Shown here: piece by piece, positions 1 through 7,330 of the stretch | How positions within the stretch are numbered: position 1 is the stretch's first letter | Layout of the letters: every line of letters begins with the position of its first letter | NCBI GenBank assembly: GCA_029240475.1 | Contig: JAREAF010000030.1 | Coordinates: forward strand, 1 to 13,240 | Direction: 5' to 3' | Origin: Rhodospirillales bacterium | GTDB lineage: Bacteria; Pseudomonadota; Alphaproteobacteria; JAREAF01 | Length of the DNA: 13,240 nucleotides | Notes under the pieces: generated by a model | Databases searched by the model: none | Seen by the model: only the letters and a program-made list of their open reading frames with translations | What the model was told of the DNA's origin: nothing | Position numbers and translations under genes: made by a program

Positions 1-1385
1 AGGAAATCGGCATAGGTGCGGTCGAGCAGCGCCTGGAACTTCTGCCACTGCTCGGGCGTGAAGGGCTGGTTGGCGCTCCAGATGCCGGCATTGGCGCCGC
101 CCGCGACCCCGCCCCAGGTGACGCCCAGCTTCTCCCATAATCCGGAGAGCACGAACTTGCCGGCATATACGCCGATCGAGCCGGTGACGGTGCCGGGCGC
201 GGCGAGGATGGCGCTCGCCGGCGCGGCGATGAAATAGCCCCCCGACGCGGCGACCCCGGACATGGAGACCACGACCGGCTTCTTCTCCTTGGCGCGCACC
301 ACCTCGCGCCAGATCGTGTCGGAGGCGACGTAGGAGCCGCCGGGGCTGTCGATGCGCAGCAGGATGGCGGCGATCTCCTCGTCATCGGCCGCCTCGCGGA
401 TCGCGTCGACCAGATCGTCCGCGGCGGTGACCTCCTCGCCGAACAGCGGGTCCGCGCTGCCGCCCACGATCGCGCCCGAGGCGACGATCAGCGCGATTTG
501 CGCCGCGTCCGCGGGGGCCGTGGGCATAGCCGCGGCGTAATCGGCGACATCGATCGCGCGCTCCTCCTCCTCATCGAGCAGGGCCATGAGGTCGGTCCAG
601 TAGGAGAGCCGGTCGACCAGCCCCGTCTTCAGCGCCTCCTGAGCGCCATGCGGCCCCGCGTCGATGAGGCGCAGGGCCTCGCCCTCGTCGAGCTTACGGC
701 CCTCGGCGATGGCGCGCGCGAGCTGGGCCCGGAGCGAGCCCGCGAGCTGCTCCAGATTCTGCCGCTGCGCCGGCGACATCTCGGTCGCGACGAAGGTGTC
801 GGCGCCGCCCTTGTATTCGCGGCGCTGGTCGAGCTGCGGCTGGACGCCGAGCTTGTCCAACAGGCCCTTCAGGAAGGGCTGCTGGATCAGGATGCCGACG
901 GCCCCGAACTCGCCCGAGGGCTGCATCCAAATCTCGGAGAAGCCGGTGGCGAGGAGGTAATCGGCATTGGGGTCGCCGGTCTCGCCGAAGCTCTCGGCGA
1001 AGGCGTAGGTCGCCTTGCCCTTCTCGCCGAAGGCGCGCACGGCCGCGCGCAGCTCCTGCGCATGAGCATAGCTGATCGGATCCCCGCCCAGACGCGCCGC
1101 CAGCGCGGTGACGCGCGAATCCTTTGCGGCTGCGTCGATCGCGGCGACCGCCTCATGCAGCACGATCTCGCCGTTGAACTCCCCGAAGAAGCTGGTCGGC
1201 GCGCGCTCGACGACGCCATGGCGCAGGTCGAGGACGAGCACCGCCTCGCTCGGCACCTCCGGCGCATCCTCCATCGCCAGGCGCCAGCCGATCGTGCCGA
1301 GCCCGATGGTGAAGAGGAGGGTGAGGAGCCCGATCACCGCCAGCATCCCGACCAGGATCCGGAAGAGGACGCGCAGCACCCTCAT
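1..1385 (-). CDS. sppA: Signal peptide peptidase SppA, 67 kDa type (3' end outside window)
   Basis: This is a membrane-anchored serine protease of the S49 family, which degrades leftover signal peptides in the cytoplasmic membrane. I translated 461 codons, and the C-terminus lies beyond the left edge. A hydrophobic anchor spans residues about 7-33. The N-terminal S49 domain carries the candidate general-base Lys192 in REYKGGADTF, which matches E. coli Lys209. The C-terminal S49 domain has RIDSPGG (345-350) and the nucleophile Ser381 in GVAASGGYF, followed by the GTVTGSIGV strand. The two-domain layout and the Lys/Ser pair in separate halves identify the long SppA rather than short SppA or SohB. 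The ATG overlaps the aroC stop as ATGA, so translation is probably coupled to aroC. I see no good Shine-Dalgarno. The catalytic residues follow the family; the coupling is inferred. Confidence 0.93.
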   Translation of the reverse strand, partial: MRVLRVLFRILVGMLAVIGLLTLLFTIGLGTIGWRLAMEDAPEVPSEAVLVLDLRHGVVERAPTSFFGEFNGEIVLHEAVAAIDAAAKDSRVTALAARLGGDPISYAHAQELRAAVRAFGEKGKATYAFAESFGETGDPNADYLLATGFSEIWMQPSGEFGAVGILIQQPFLKGLLDKLGVQPQLDQRREYKGGADTFVATEMSPAQRQNLEQLAGSLRAQLARAIAEGRKLDEGEALRLIDAGPHGAQEALKTGLVDRLSYWTDLMALLDEEEERAIDVADYAAAMPTAPADAAQIALIVASGAIVGGSADPLFGEEVTAADDLVDAIREAADDEEIAAILLRIDSPGGSYVASDTIWREVVRAKEKKPVVVSMSGVAASGGYFIAAPASAILAAPGTVTGSIGVYAGKFVLSGLWEKLGVTWGGVAGGANAGIWSANQPFTPEQWQKFQALLDRTYADF

Positions 1386-2479
1386 CGGCCGAAGGACCCG
1401 ATCTGCCCGCGATGGCGCAGCAGGTGGTCGGCGAGCACGACCGCGATCATGGCCTCGCCGACCGGCACCGCGCGGATGCCGACGCAGGGATCGTGCCGGC
1501 CGGTCGTGCGCAGATCGACTTCCGCGCCCGAAGCGGTCACGGTGCGCCGCGGATTGAGGATGGAGCTGGTGGGCTTCACCGCGAACCGGACGAGGATGTC
1601 CTGGCCCGTCGAGATGCCGCCCAGGATGCCGCCGGCATTGTTGGAGAGGAACCGCACCGATCCGTCGGCGCCCATGCGCATCTCGTCTGCATTCTCCTCG
1701 CCGGAGAGCCGCGCCGCCGCGAAGCCCGCGCCGATCTCGACGCCCTTGACCGCATTGATGCTCATCATCGCCTTGGCGAGGTCGGCGTCGAGCTTGTCAT
1801 AGACCGGGGCGCCGAGCCCCGCGGGCGCGCCCTCGGCCACCACCTCGATCACCGCGCCCGTCGAGGAGCCGGCCTTGCGCACCCCGTCGATGAAGGACTC
1901 CCAGACCGGGACGATGGCCGCGTCCGGCGACCAGAACGGGTTGCGCTCGACCTCCGCCCAGTCCCAGCGGGCGCGGTCGATGGCATGCGGCCCGACCTGG
2001 ATCAGCGCGCCGCGGATCGTCACCGGCTGGCCCAGCACGTGCTCGAGCACGCGCCGCGCCACCGCGCCCGCCGCCACGCGCGCCGCCGTCTCGCGCGCCG
2101 AGGAGCGGCCGCCGCCGCGCCAATCGCGAATGCCGTATTTGGCCCAGTAGGTGTAGTCGGCGTGGCCGGGCCGGAAGCGGTCCTTCAGCTCGGAATAGTC
2201 CTTGGAGCGCTGGTCCTCGTTCTGGATCTCCAGCGCGATCGGCGTGCCGGTGGTCTGGCCCTCGAACACCCCGGACATGATGCGCACCTGGTCGGATTCG
2301 CGACGCTGCGTGGTGAAGCGCGACTGTCCCGGCCGCCGGCGGTCGAGCCATTTCTGGATGTCGGCCTCGGCGAGCGGAATGAGGGGAGGGACCCCCTCCA
2401 CCACGCAGCCGATGGCCGGCCCGTGGCTCTCGCCCCAGGTCGTGAAGCGGAACAAATGGCCGAAGCTGTTGCCGGCCAT
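1382..2479 (-). CDS. aroC: Chorismate synthase
   Basis: This enzyme catalyses the last shikimate-pathway step, converting 5-enolpyruvylshikimate-3-phosphate to chorismate with reduced FMN in the cytoplasm. The 365 residues match the normal family length. All signatures are visible: FTTWGESHG (12-20), RPGHAD (103-108), GGGRSSARET (122-131), NNAGGILGG (280-288) and GRHDPCVGIR (327-336). Nothing is missing or frameshifted. The ATG lies 10 bp after the fabI stop. An AAGGAG inside the last fabI codons (2493-2498) could serve as ribosome site, though its spacing of 13 nt is long. The 3' end overlaps sppA by four bases. The order fabI-aroC-sppA on one strand suggests co-transcription, which is inferred from spacing only. 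Confidence 0.98.
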   Translation of the reverse strand: MAGNSFGHLFRFTTWGESHGPAIGCVVEGVPPLIPLAEADIQKWLDRRRPGQSRFTTQRRESDQVRIMSGVFEGQTTGTPIALEIQNEDQRSKDYSELKDRFRPGHADYTYWAKYGIRDWRGGGRSSARETAARVAAGAVARRVLEHVLGQPVTIRGALIQVGPHAIDRARWDWAEVERNPFWSPDAAIVPVWESFIDGVRKAGSSTGAVIEVVAEGAPAGLGAPVYDKLDADLAKAMMSINAVKGVEIGAGFAAARLSGEENADEMRMGADGSVRFLSNNAGGILGGISTGQDILVRFAVKPTSSILNPRRTVTASGAEVDLRTTGRHDPCVGIRAVPVGEAMIAVVLADHLLRHRGQIGSFGR

Positions 2480-2489
2480 GGCTGGGGCC

Positions 2490-3326
2490 CTACTCCTTGC
2501 CCTCGAAGCCGGAGAGCAGCTCCGCCAGCTCCTTGGCCGAATCGGTCGCCATCATGCCGACCACGTGATAGCCGGCATCGACGTGGTGCACCTCGCCGGT
2601 GACGCCTGAGCCCAAATCGGACAGGAGGAACACCGCCGCGCCGCCCACATCCTCGATGGTGACGTTGCGCTTCAAGGGCGCGTTAAGCTGGTTCCAGCGC
2701 AGGATGTAGCGGAAGTCGCCGATGCCCGAGGCGGCGAGGGTCTTGATCGGCCCGGCCGAGATGGCGTTGACGCGGATGTTGCGCCCGCCGAGATCGGAAG
2801 CGAGATAGCGCACGCTCGCCTCGAGGGCCGCCTTCGCGACGCCCATGACGTTGTAGTGCGGCATCACCCGCTCGGCCCCGTAATAAGTGAGGGTGAGCAG
2901 GCTCCCGCCTTCCGTCATCAGCGGCGCCGCGCGCTGCGCGCAGGCGGTGAAGGAGTAGCAGGAGATATCCAGGGTCTGCGCGAAGTTGCGGCGCGAGGTG
3001 GCCAGATACTGGCCCTTCAGCTCCTCCTTGTCGGAAAAGGCGATGGCATGGACCAGGAAATCGAGCCGGCCCCAGTTGCCGCGCACCGTCTCGAACACCC
3101 GGTCGAGGCTGGCATCGTCGGTCACGTCGCAGGGGAGCACGATATTCGCGCCAACGGTCTGGGCCAGCGGCCGCACCCGCTTCTCCAGCGCCTCGCCCTG
3201 GTAGGTAAAGGCAAGCTCCGCCCCCTGGTCGGCGGCCGCCTTGGCGATGCCCCAGGCGATCGAGCGGTCGTTCGCCACCCCCATCACCAGCCCGCGCTTG
3301 CCGGCCATCAGCGTGCCTTGCGCCAT
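2490..3326 (-). CDS. fabI: Enoyl-[acyl-carrier-protein] reductase (NADH), FabI
   Basis: FabI performs the final reduction of each fatty-acid elongation cycle and is the classical triclosan and diazaborine target. The 278 residues have the divergent-SDR layout: a nucleotide-binding start GVANDRSIAWGIA (16-28), CDVTDD (66-71) and the FabI triad spacing Tyr158-x2-Met161-x3-Lys165 in YNVMGVAK, then SAGPIKTLAASGI. The residue aligned with E. coli Gly93, a known triclosan-resistance site, is Ala96 here. The ATG at 3326 has GAGG five bases upstream (3332-3335) and a stronger AGGAGG at 3340-3345 with long spacing. Met7, just before the GKRGLV strand, is an alternative start. It is first gene of the leftward fabI-aroC-sppA group and is divergent from the YihY-family gene. 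Confidence 0.97.
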   Translation of the reverse strand: MAQGTLMAGKRGLVMGVANDRSIAWGIAKAAADQGAELAFTYQGEALEKRVRPLAQTVGANIVLPCDVTDDASLDRVFETVRGNWGRLDFLVHAIAFSDKEELKGQYLATSRRNFAQTLDISCYSFTACAQRAAPLMTEGGSLLTLTYYGAERVMPHYNVMGVAKAALEASVRYLASDLGGRNIRVNAISAGPIKTLAASGIGDFRYILRWNQLNAPLKRNVTIEDVGGAAVFLLSDLGSGVTGEVHHVDAGYHVVGMMATDSAKELAELLSGFEGKE

Positions 3327-3493
3327 TTCGGCCTCTTCGCCTCCTGATCCTCCGAACGGCGCGCATCCTACACGGAAGGCTTAGGAGGGGAAAGCAAGCC
3401 CGGCCGCCCGATTCAAGACCGGGGCGAGCCGGAACGGCCGCCCGAGCGTTCCTGATCGCGCGGCGAACGCGAGCGGCGAGACGGGACCGGGCC

Positions 3494-3502
3494 AAGGAGG
3501 GG
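3494..3502 (+). promoter_or_regulatory. Strong Shine-Dalgarno for the YihY-family gene
   Basis: AAGGAGGGG matches the anti-Shine-Dalgarno almost completely and lies 4 nt before an ATC codon (6 nt if counted from AAGGAGG). It decides the start of the YihY-family gene, because the only in-frame codon at proper distance is ATC 3507. The nearby TTG at 3503 is too close to it and is in another frame. Confidence 0.6.
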
Positions 3503-3506
3503 TTGG

Positions 3507-4790
3507 ATCGCAGGCATTCGGCAGCGCATCCGCGACCTGGGCAGCCTGCTCTGGTACGCGCTCTGGCGATTCAACAAGGATAGCTGCCTCGCGCTGGCCG
3601 CCTCGCTCAGCTACACGACCCTGCTGGCAATGGTGCCGCTGCTGGCCCTGGCGCTGGGAATCCTCACCGGCTTTCCGGCTTTCGACGACATCCACGCCCG
3701 GATCCAGGGCTTCGTGCTGCGCAACCTGGTGCCTCAGGCCGGCGCGGCGGTCGCCTCGGCCCTGACCAGCTTCGTCGAGAACGCGGGAAAGGCGACGGGC
3801 GTCGGCATCCTGGGCCTCGCCTTCACCTCGATCATGCTGCTCTCGACGATCAACTCCGCCTTCAACCAGATTTGGCGGGTGGAGAAGGAGCGCCCCATCC
3901 TGTGGCGGATGCTGGTCTATTGGACCATCATTTCGCTGGGCCCGATCCTGTTCGGGACGGCCATGTCGCTCTCGGGCGCGATCTATGCCGAGATCACCGG
4001 CGACCGCAGCATGCGCAAGCTGGTCAGCTGGTTCGTGCCGTTCGCCCTCGAGATCGTCGCCTTCTCGTTCCTCTACGCGATCACGCCGAACCGGCCCGTG
4101 CGCTGGCGGCACGCCTCGGTCGGTGGGTTGGTCGCCGCCATCCTGTTCGAGCTCCTGAAGGTCGGGTACGTCGCTTACTTGAAGGAATACCCGACCTACC
4201 AGAGCATCTACGGCGCGCTCTCCGCGATCCCGATCTTCCTGGTCTGGATGTATCTGTGCTGGGCGGTGACGCTGCTGGGGGCCGAGGTCGCCGCCGCGCT
4301 GCCGGAATGGCAGTCCGCCAACGCCCTCAAGGAGCCCGAGCGCAACCCGCGCCCCGGCGAGCGCCTCACCTTGGCGATGGTGCTGCTCAACCGCATGCTC
4401 GATGCCAGCCGGCAGAAGGGACCGATCCGTCACGAGGAGCTGATCGGCGGCCTCGCCGCGCCCATCAGGTGGGTCGATTGCGAGCTGCAGGCCCTGAGCC
4501 AGGGCGGCTTCATCGAGCGCACGCAGCGCGGTGACTGGGTGCTGACGCGCGATCTGGACGAGCTGACGGTCGGCGATCTCTATCGCGGGCTCGAGCTCAC
4601 GCCGAGCCCCGCAGACGCCGCGCCCTCGACCCCGCTGGCGCCGGCCGCCGACTGGCCCGAACGGCTGCACGAGATCCTGGCCCAGGTGAAGGAGGCCGAG
4701 CGGGAGGTGATGCGGGTGCCGGTCAAGCGCCTGCTGCTCCACCGCAAGCACCAGCCCCTCCATCCGCGCCAGCGGGTCGCGGGCGGCTAG
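3507..4790 (+). CDS. yihY: YihY/BrkB-family inner-membrane protein, apparent ATC start
   Basis: This is a YihY/virulence-factor BrkB family membrane protein. Its biochemical role is unsettled, and the old name RNase BN for the E. coli homologue is wrong. About six hydrophobic segments lie between residues 27 and 310. They include LAASLSYTTLLAMVPLLAL, NSAFNQIWR, the PTYQSIYGALSAIPIFLVW region and LLGAEV, all typical of the family. The remaining ~110 residues form a soluble tail whose first part (ELIGG, WVDCELQALSQGGFIERT) resembles a winged helix. The first in-frame ATG, at 3630, falls inside the conserved first membrane segment, so it is too late. Upstream to the in-frame TGA at 3453 there is no ATG, GTG or TTG. 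An AAGGAGGGG at 3494-3502 sits just before ATC at 3507, which is taken here as the start (427 aa). A sequence error is the alternative. The family call is firm; the start is uncertain. Confidence 0.9.
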   Translation: MAGIRQRIRDLGSLLWYALWRFNKDSCLALAASLSYTTLLAMVPLLALALGILTGFPAFDDIHARIQGFVLRNLVPQAGAAVASALTSFVENAGKATGVGILGLAFTSIMLLSTINSAFNQIWRVEKERPILWRMLVYWTIISLGPILFGTAMSLSGAIYAEITGDRSMRKLVSWFVPFALEIVAFSFLYAITPNRPVRWRHASVGGLVAAILFELLKVGYVAYLKEYPTYQSIYGALSAIPIFLVWMYLCWAVTLLGAEVAAALPEWQSANALKEPERNPRPGERLTLAMVLLNRMLDASRQKGPIRHEELIGGLAAPIRWVDCELQALSQGGFIERTQRGDWVLTRDLDELTVGDLYRGLELTPSPADAAPSTPLAPAADWPERLHEILAQVKEAEREVMRVPVKRLLLHRKHQPLHPRQRVAGG

Positions 4791-4796
4791 CTAGCC
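4785..4796. repeat. 12-bp perfect palindrome at the convergent stop codons
   Basis: GGCTAGCTAGCC is a perfect palindrome centred between bases 4790 and 4791. Its two halves contain the TAG stop of the rightward YihY-family gene and the TAG stop of the leftward CbpM-type gene, which abut with no spacer. There is no T-run on either side and no room for a loop, so it is not a standard terminator. It may simply follow from two abutting TAG codons plus flanking GGC/GCC. Confidence 0.7.
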
Positions 4797-5123
4797 CTGC
4801 CCGAGACTGTCGGCGATCAGCCGCTGCAGCCTATTCCGGTGTTCGGCCGGCAGCTCGTCGAGCGCGTTGCCGAGCGCGGCCAGGCAGTTGCGCAGGAGAT
4901 GCAGCTCGTCGATCAGATGCAGGATCAGCGGCACCGCCTCGTCATTCACGGCGAGATCCCGGCGCAGCTCGGCGATGAGCCTCAGGCGCGCCACGTCGAT
5001 CTCGTCGAAGGCGATATCCTCGCCCTCGCGCTCGGGCAGGACCCAGCTTTCCTCGATCCACAGCTCCAGTTCCTGGCGGCTGATCTCGAATTCGGCCAGG
5101 ACCTGATCCAGGCTGCGGCGCAT
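4791..5123 (-). CDS. cbpM: CbpM-type chaperone modulator (MerR-like HTH)
   Basis: This small protein of 110 residues is likely the partner of the DnaJ-like protein encoded just upstream. In E. coli, CbpM binds the J-domain of CbpA and blocks its co-chaperone and DNA-binding activities. The N-terminal half (about 1-50) reads as a MerR-like helix-turn-helix, with the family pattern ISRQELELWIEESWVLPE followed by a second short recognition segment FDEIDVARLRLI. The C-terminal half (62-105) is a leucine-rich helix with LILHLIDELHLLRN, as in CbpM. The gene begins 7 bp after the cbpA stop. The bases before the ATG on its strand are CTAGCCCCTCC, with no purine-rich ribosome site, so it is probably translated by coupling. 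The call rests on sequence pattern plus the neighbour. A stand-alone MerR-like regulator is less likely. Confidence 0.82.
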   Translation of the reverse strand: MRRSLDQVLAEFEISRQELELWIEESWVLPEREGEDIAFDEIDVARLRLIAELRRDLAVNDEAVPLILHLIDELHLLRNCLAALGNALDELPAEHRNRLQRLIADSLGQG

Positions 5124-5130
5124 GGAGGGG

Positions 5131-6039
5131 CTAGATCCCCAGCTTGGAGCGGGGGTCGTAGCCGTGGGTGGCGGACCACCGCTCGAGGAATTGCGCCAGC
5201 TCGGGATCGGGCCGCTCCGGCAGCACGACCTTGAGCGTCACATACTGATCGCCGCGCTGGCCGGACTTGCGGTCGACGATGCCGCGGCCCTTAAGGCGCA
5301 GCGTGGTGCCGGTGTTGGAGCCGGGCGGCACCTTGATGCTGACCTTGCCGTCGACGGTCGGGACGGTGAGGTTGGCGCCGAGCACCGCCTCAGGCAGCGT
5401 GACCGGCACCTCCAGATGCACGTTGGAGTCCTTGCGCGTGAAGAAGGCGTGCGGCTCGACATGGATCTCGACATAGGCATCGCCGGCCGGCCCGCCGCCG
5501 ACGCCGGGCATGCCCTGGCCCTTCAGCCGCAGCGTCTGCCCGTGCTCGGTGCCCGGGGGGATGGTGACGTCGAGGGTCTTGCCGTCCGCCAACGTCACGC
5601 GCTTTTTGGCGCCATTGGCCGCATCGACGAAGCTGACGGTCAGCGTGTAGCTGACATCCTCGCCGCGCGTGCGGGCCGGCTGGCGGTTGCGCCGGCCGCG
5701 CCCGAACAGCTCGGAGAGGATGTCCTCGGCCGAGAAATCGCCGAACTCCGCCTCGCGGTACTTGGCGTTGCCGCCGCCCTCCGCATAAGCGCGATAGAAG
5801 GAGCGCTCGGGCCGCTCGGCTCCGGTCGCGTCGATCTCGCCGCGGTCGAAGCGCGCGCGCTTCTGCGCGTCGGAAAGGAGGTCATAGGCGGCATTCACCT
5901 CCTTGAACTCCTGCTCGACCTTCTTGTTGCCCGGGTTGAGATCGGGATGGAGCTTCTTGGCGAGCTTGCGGAACGCCTTCTTGATCGTCTCCTGATCGGC
6001 GTCCCGAGCCACTCCGAGAAGCTGGTAGGGATCCTTCAT
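5131..6039 (-). CDS. cbpA: DnaJ-like co-chaperone of the CbpA type (no zinc domain)
   Basis: This type II J-domain protein (302 aa) should stimulate the DnaK ATPase and bind unfolded substrates; E. coli CbpA also binds curved DNA. The J-domain covers residues 1-70, with the essential HPD at 31-33 and a basic helix II (KKAFRKLAKKL). The linker is short and only modestly glycine-rich, with RSFYRAYAEGGG and FGDFSAEDILSELFGRGRR. Two beta-rich C-terminal substrate domains follow, shown by IPPGTEHGQTLRLKGQGMP and later VPPGSNTGTTLRLKGRGI. No CxxCxGxG zinc repeats are present, which excludes DnaJ itself. The ATG at 6039 gives the canonical MKDPYQLLGV start. A CbpM-type gene follows 7 bp downstream, which is the main reason for calling CbpA rather than a generic J-protein. 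Confidence 0.93.
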   Translation of the reverse strand: MKDPYQLLGVARDADQETIKKAFRKLAKKLHPDLNPGNKKVEQEFKEVNAAYDLLSDAQKRARFDRGEIDATGAERPERSFYRAYAEGGGNAKYREAEFGDFSAEDILSELFGRGRRNRQPARTRGEDVSYTLTVSFVDAANGAKKRVTLADGKTLDVTIPPGTEHGQTLRLKGQGMPGVGGGPAGDAYVEIHVEPHAFFTRKDSNVHLEVPVTLPEAVLGANLTVPTVDGKVSIKVPPGSNTGTTLRLKGRGIVDRKSGQRGDQYVTLKVVLPERPDPELAQFLERWSATHGYDPRSKLGI

Positions 6040-6074
6040 CTCGTGCTGAACCCCGCGGGGAATTGATCGCCCGG

Positions 6075-6557
6075 CTAGTTCACGACTCGCCAGCTGCCAT
6101 CGGGCTGGCGGCAGGCGGTGCCGTAGGCGCTCTGGGTGCGGCCGTCGATCACCACCTGGGTCTGGTATTCGCGGCAGGGCTGCCCTTGCGCCGTCTCATA
6201 GGTGCGGGTCGGCGTGGTCGAGCCGGAATGGCCGCTGTTCGGGTTCTGCCAGGTTGAGGCCTGGCCGTCCGGATAGCGCTCCAGCGCGGCGTTGGCGCTC
6301 TGGGCGGCGTAGGCCTGGTCCGCACGGTCGAGCGACTTGCCGACCGAATTGCCGATCCAGGCTCCAAGCAGGGTTCCGGCGGCCGTCGCGACCAGCCGGG
6401 TCGAGCCATGCCCGACCTGCGAGCCCAGCAAGGCGCCGCCGACGCCGCCGACGACCGTGCCGGCGGTCTCCTTTTCCCCGTACTGCCAATTCTGGCATCC
6501 CCCAAGCGCGGCGACCATCGCGACCACCGCGGCCAGCCTTTTCACCTGACTGATCAT
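6075..6557 (-). CDS. Glycine-zipper outer-membrane lipoprotein, 17-kDa surface antigen-like
   Basis: This 160-residue protein resembles the rickettsial 17-kDa surface antigen / RT0821-Lpp0805 group. A lipoprotein signal peptide ends in the lipobox LGGC, with the lipidated Cys at 21. A glycine-zipper segment at 33-73 (GTVVGGVGGALLG, then GTLLGAWIGNSVG) is typical of the 2TM glycine-zipper fold. The C-terminal part (120-158) carries ETAQGQPCREYQT, GTACRQPDGSWRVV and two cysteines. The reading frame stays open far upstream into pdxH sequence on the other strand, but the signal peptide fixes the start at 6557. It ends 35 bp before cbpA on the same strand, so the lipoprotein and co-chaperone genes may be co-transcribed. 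The function is not established; an envelope-stabilising role is inferred from the family. Confidence 0.88.
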   Translation of the reverse strand: MISQVKRLAAVVAMVAALGGCQNWQYGEKETAGTVVGGVGGALLGSQVGHGSTRLVATAAGTLLGAWIGNSVGKSLDRADQAYAAQSANAALERYPDGQASTWQNPNSGHSGSTTPTRTYETAQGQPCREYQTQVVIDGRTQSAYGTACRQPDGSWRVVN

Positions 6558-6665
6558 GCCCCTTGCCCCAAATCTAGAATGAAGTGAACCTCGGGCCACC
6601 ATATGCCCGGTTCGCGCCATACATACCACCATTTCGGCGGCGGTGGACATGGCGACGCGAACCAT

Positions 6666-6688
6666 GGAATTAAAGCCCTTACAATTCC
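6666..6688. repeat. Short inverted repeat between the lipoprotein gene and pdxH
   Basis: GGAATT at 6666-6671 and AATTCC at 6683-6688 form a 6-bp inverted repeat around an 11-bp centre. This is the most AT-rich patch of the 179-bp divergent gap between the lipoprotein gene and pdxH. The right half includes TACAAT (6680-6685), a fair -10 match for pdxH, but I find no convincing -35 at the right distance. It could be an operator or chance. Confidence 0.3.
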
Positions 6689-6736
6689 TTTTCACGGCGG
6701 CTGGCAAAGGGCTGCCGGCGGCCCAGAACCCGGACC

Positions 6737-7330
6737 ATGATCGAGCACGACAACGACCCTTTCGCCCTGTTCGCCCAGTGGATGGCCGAGGCGGAGAAGA
6801 GCGAGCCGAACGACCCAAACGCCATGGCGCTGGCGACGGTCGGGCCGGACGGCATGCCGTCCGTGCGCATGGTGCTGCTGAAGGGCTTCGATCCGAACGG
6901 CTTCGTCTTCTACACCAACCTGGAGAGCCGCAAGGGCGAGCAGCTCCGGGCGCATCCCAAGGCGGCGCTCTGCCTGCACTGGAAATCCCTGCGGCGCTCG
7001 GCCCGCGTGGAAGGCACAACGAGCCTCGTCTCCCACGCGGAGGCGGACGCCTATTACGCCAGCCGGCCGCGCTCCAGCCGGATCGGCGCCTGGGCGTCCC
7101 GCCAATCGCGCCCGCTCGCCGGCCGGTTCGAGCTGGAGCGCCGGGTGGCGGAATATACGGCCAAGTTCGGATTGGGCGAGATCCCGCGCCCGCCATTCTG
7201 GTCGGGCTTCCGGATCGAGCCGCTGCGGATCGAATTCTGGAAGGATGGAGCCTTCCGCCTGCATGACCGTCTTGTCTTCAGGCGCGCCACCCCGACCGAC
7301 AGCTGGACCATCGAGCATCTCTTCCCATGA
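6737..7330 (+). CDS. pdxH: Pyridoxine/pyridoxamine 5'-phosphate oxidase
   Basis: PdxH oxidises pyridoxine or pyridoxamine 5'-phosphate to PLP with FMN and oxygen. The protein has 197 residues. Seen here are RMVLLKGFD (44-52, with substrate Lys49), FVFYTNLESRKG (56-67), SRPRSSRIGAW (109-119), PPFWSGFRI and the signature IEFW...RLHDR that holds the substrate-binding Arg and His. It lacks the ~20-residue N-terminal lid of the E. coli enzyme, as I recall for alphaproteobacterial PdxH. One oddity stands out: at the position of E. coli Gln111, an FMN contact in the usual RQVRVEG, this protein reads RRSARVEG with Ser88. I see no strong ribosome site before the ATG. The stop overlaps the efflux gene as ATGA. 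Confidence 0.95.
   Translation: MIEHDNDPFALFAQWMAEAEKSEPNDPNAMALATVGPDGMPSVRMVLLKGFDPNGFVFYTNLESRKGEQLRAHPKAALCLHWKSLRRSARVEGTTSLVSHAEADAYYASRPRSSRIGAWASRQSRPLAGRFELERRVAEYTAKFGLGEIPRPPFWSGFRIEPLRIEFWKDGAFRLHDRLVFRRATPTDSWTIEHLFP

Noticed and set aside
498..2602. Long plus-strand frames opposite sppA and aroC
   Set aside because: They are complements of conserved SppA and chorismate synthase codons and show no family motifs.
3327..3506. Promoter for fabI (TTTCCC, 17 bp, TAGGAT on the minus strand, 3393-3365)
   Set aside because: The match to -35 is poor and the -10 is only partial, so it was not listed as a feature although a fabI promoter must lie in or near this gap.
3381..4763. A ~460-codon minus-strand frame opposite the YihY-family gene
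   Set aside because: Its translation is low-complexity (Gln/Asp/Arg/Gly-rich) with no recognisable domain, and the plus strand encodes a clear membrane protein.
6051..6060. CCCCGCGGGG palindrome between the lipoprotein gene and cbpA
   Set aside because: A 10-bp GC palindrome has no loop and no T-run, and such palindromes are expected by chance in GC-rich DNA.
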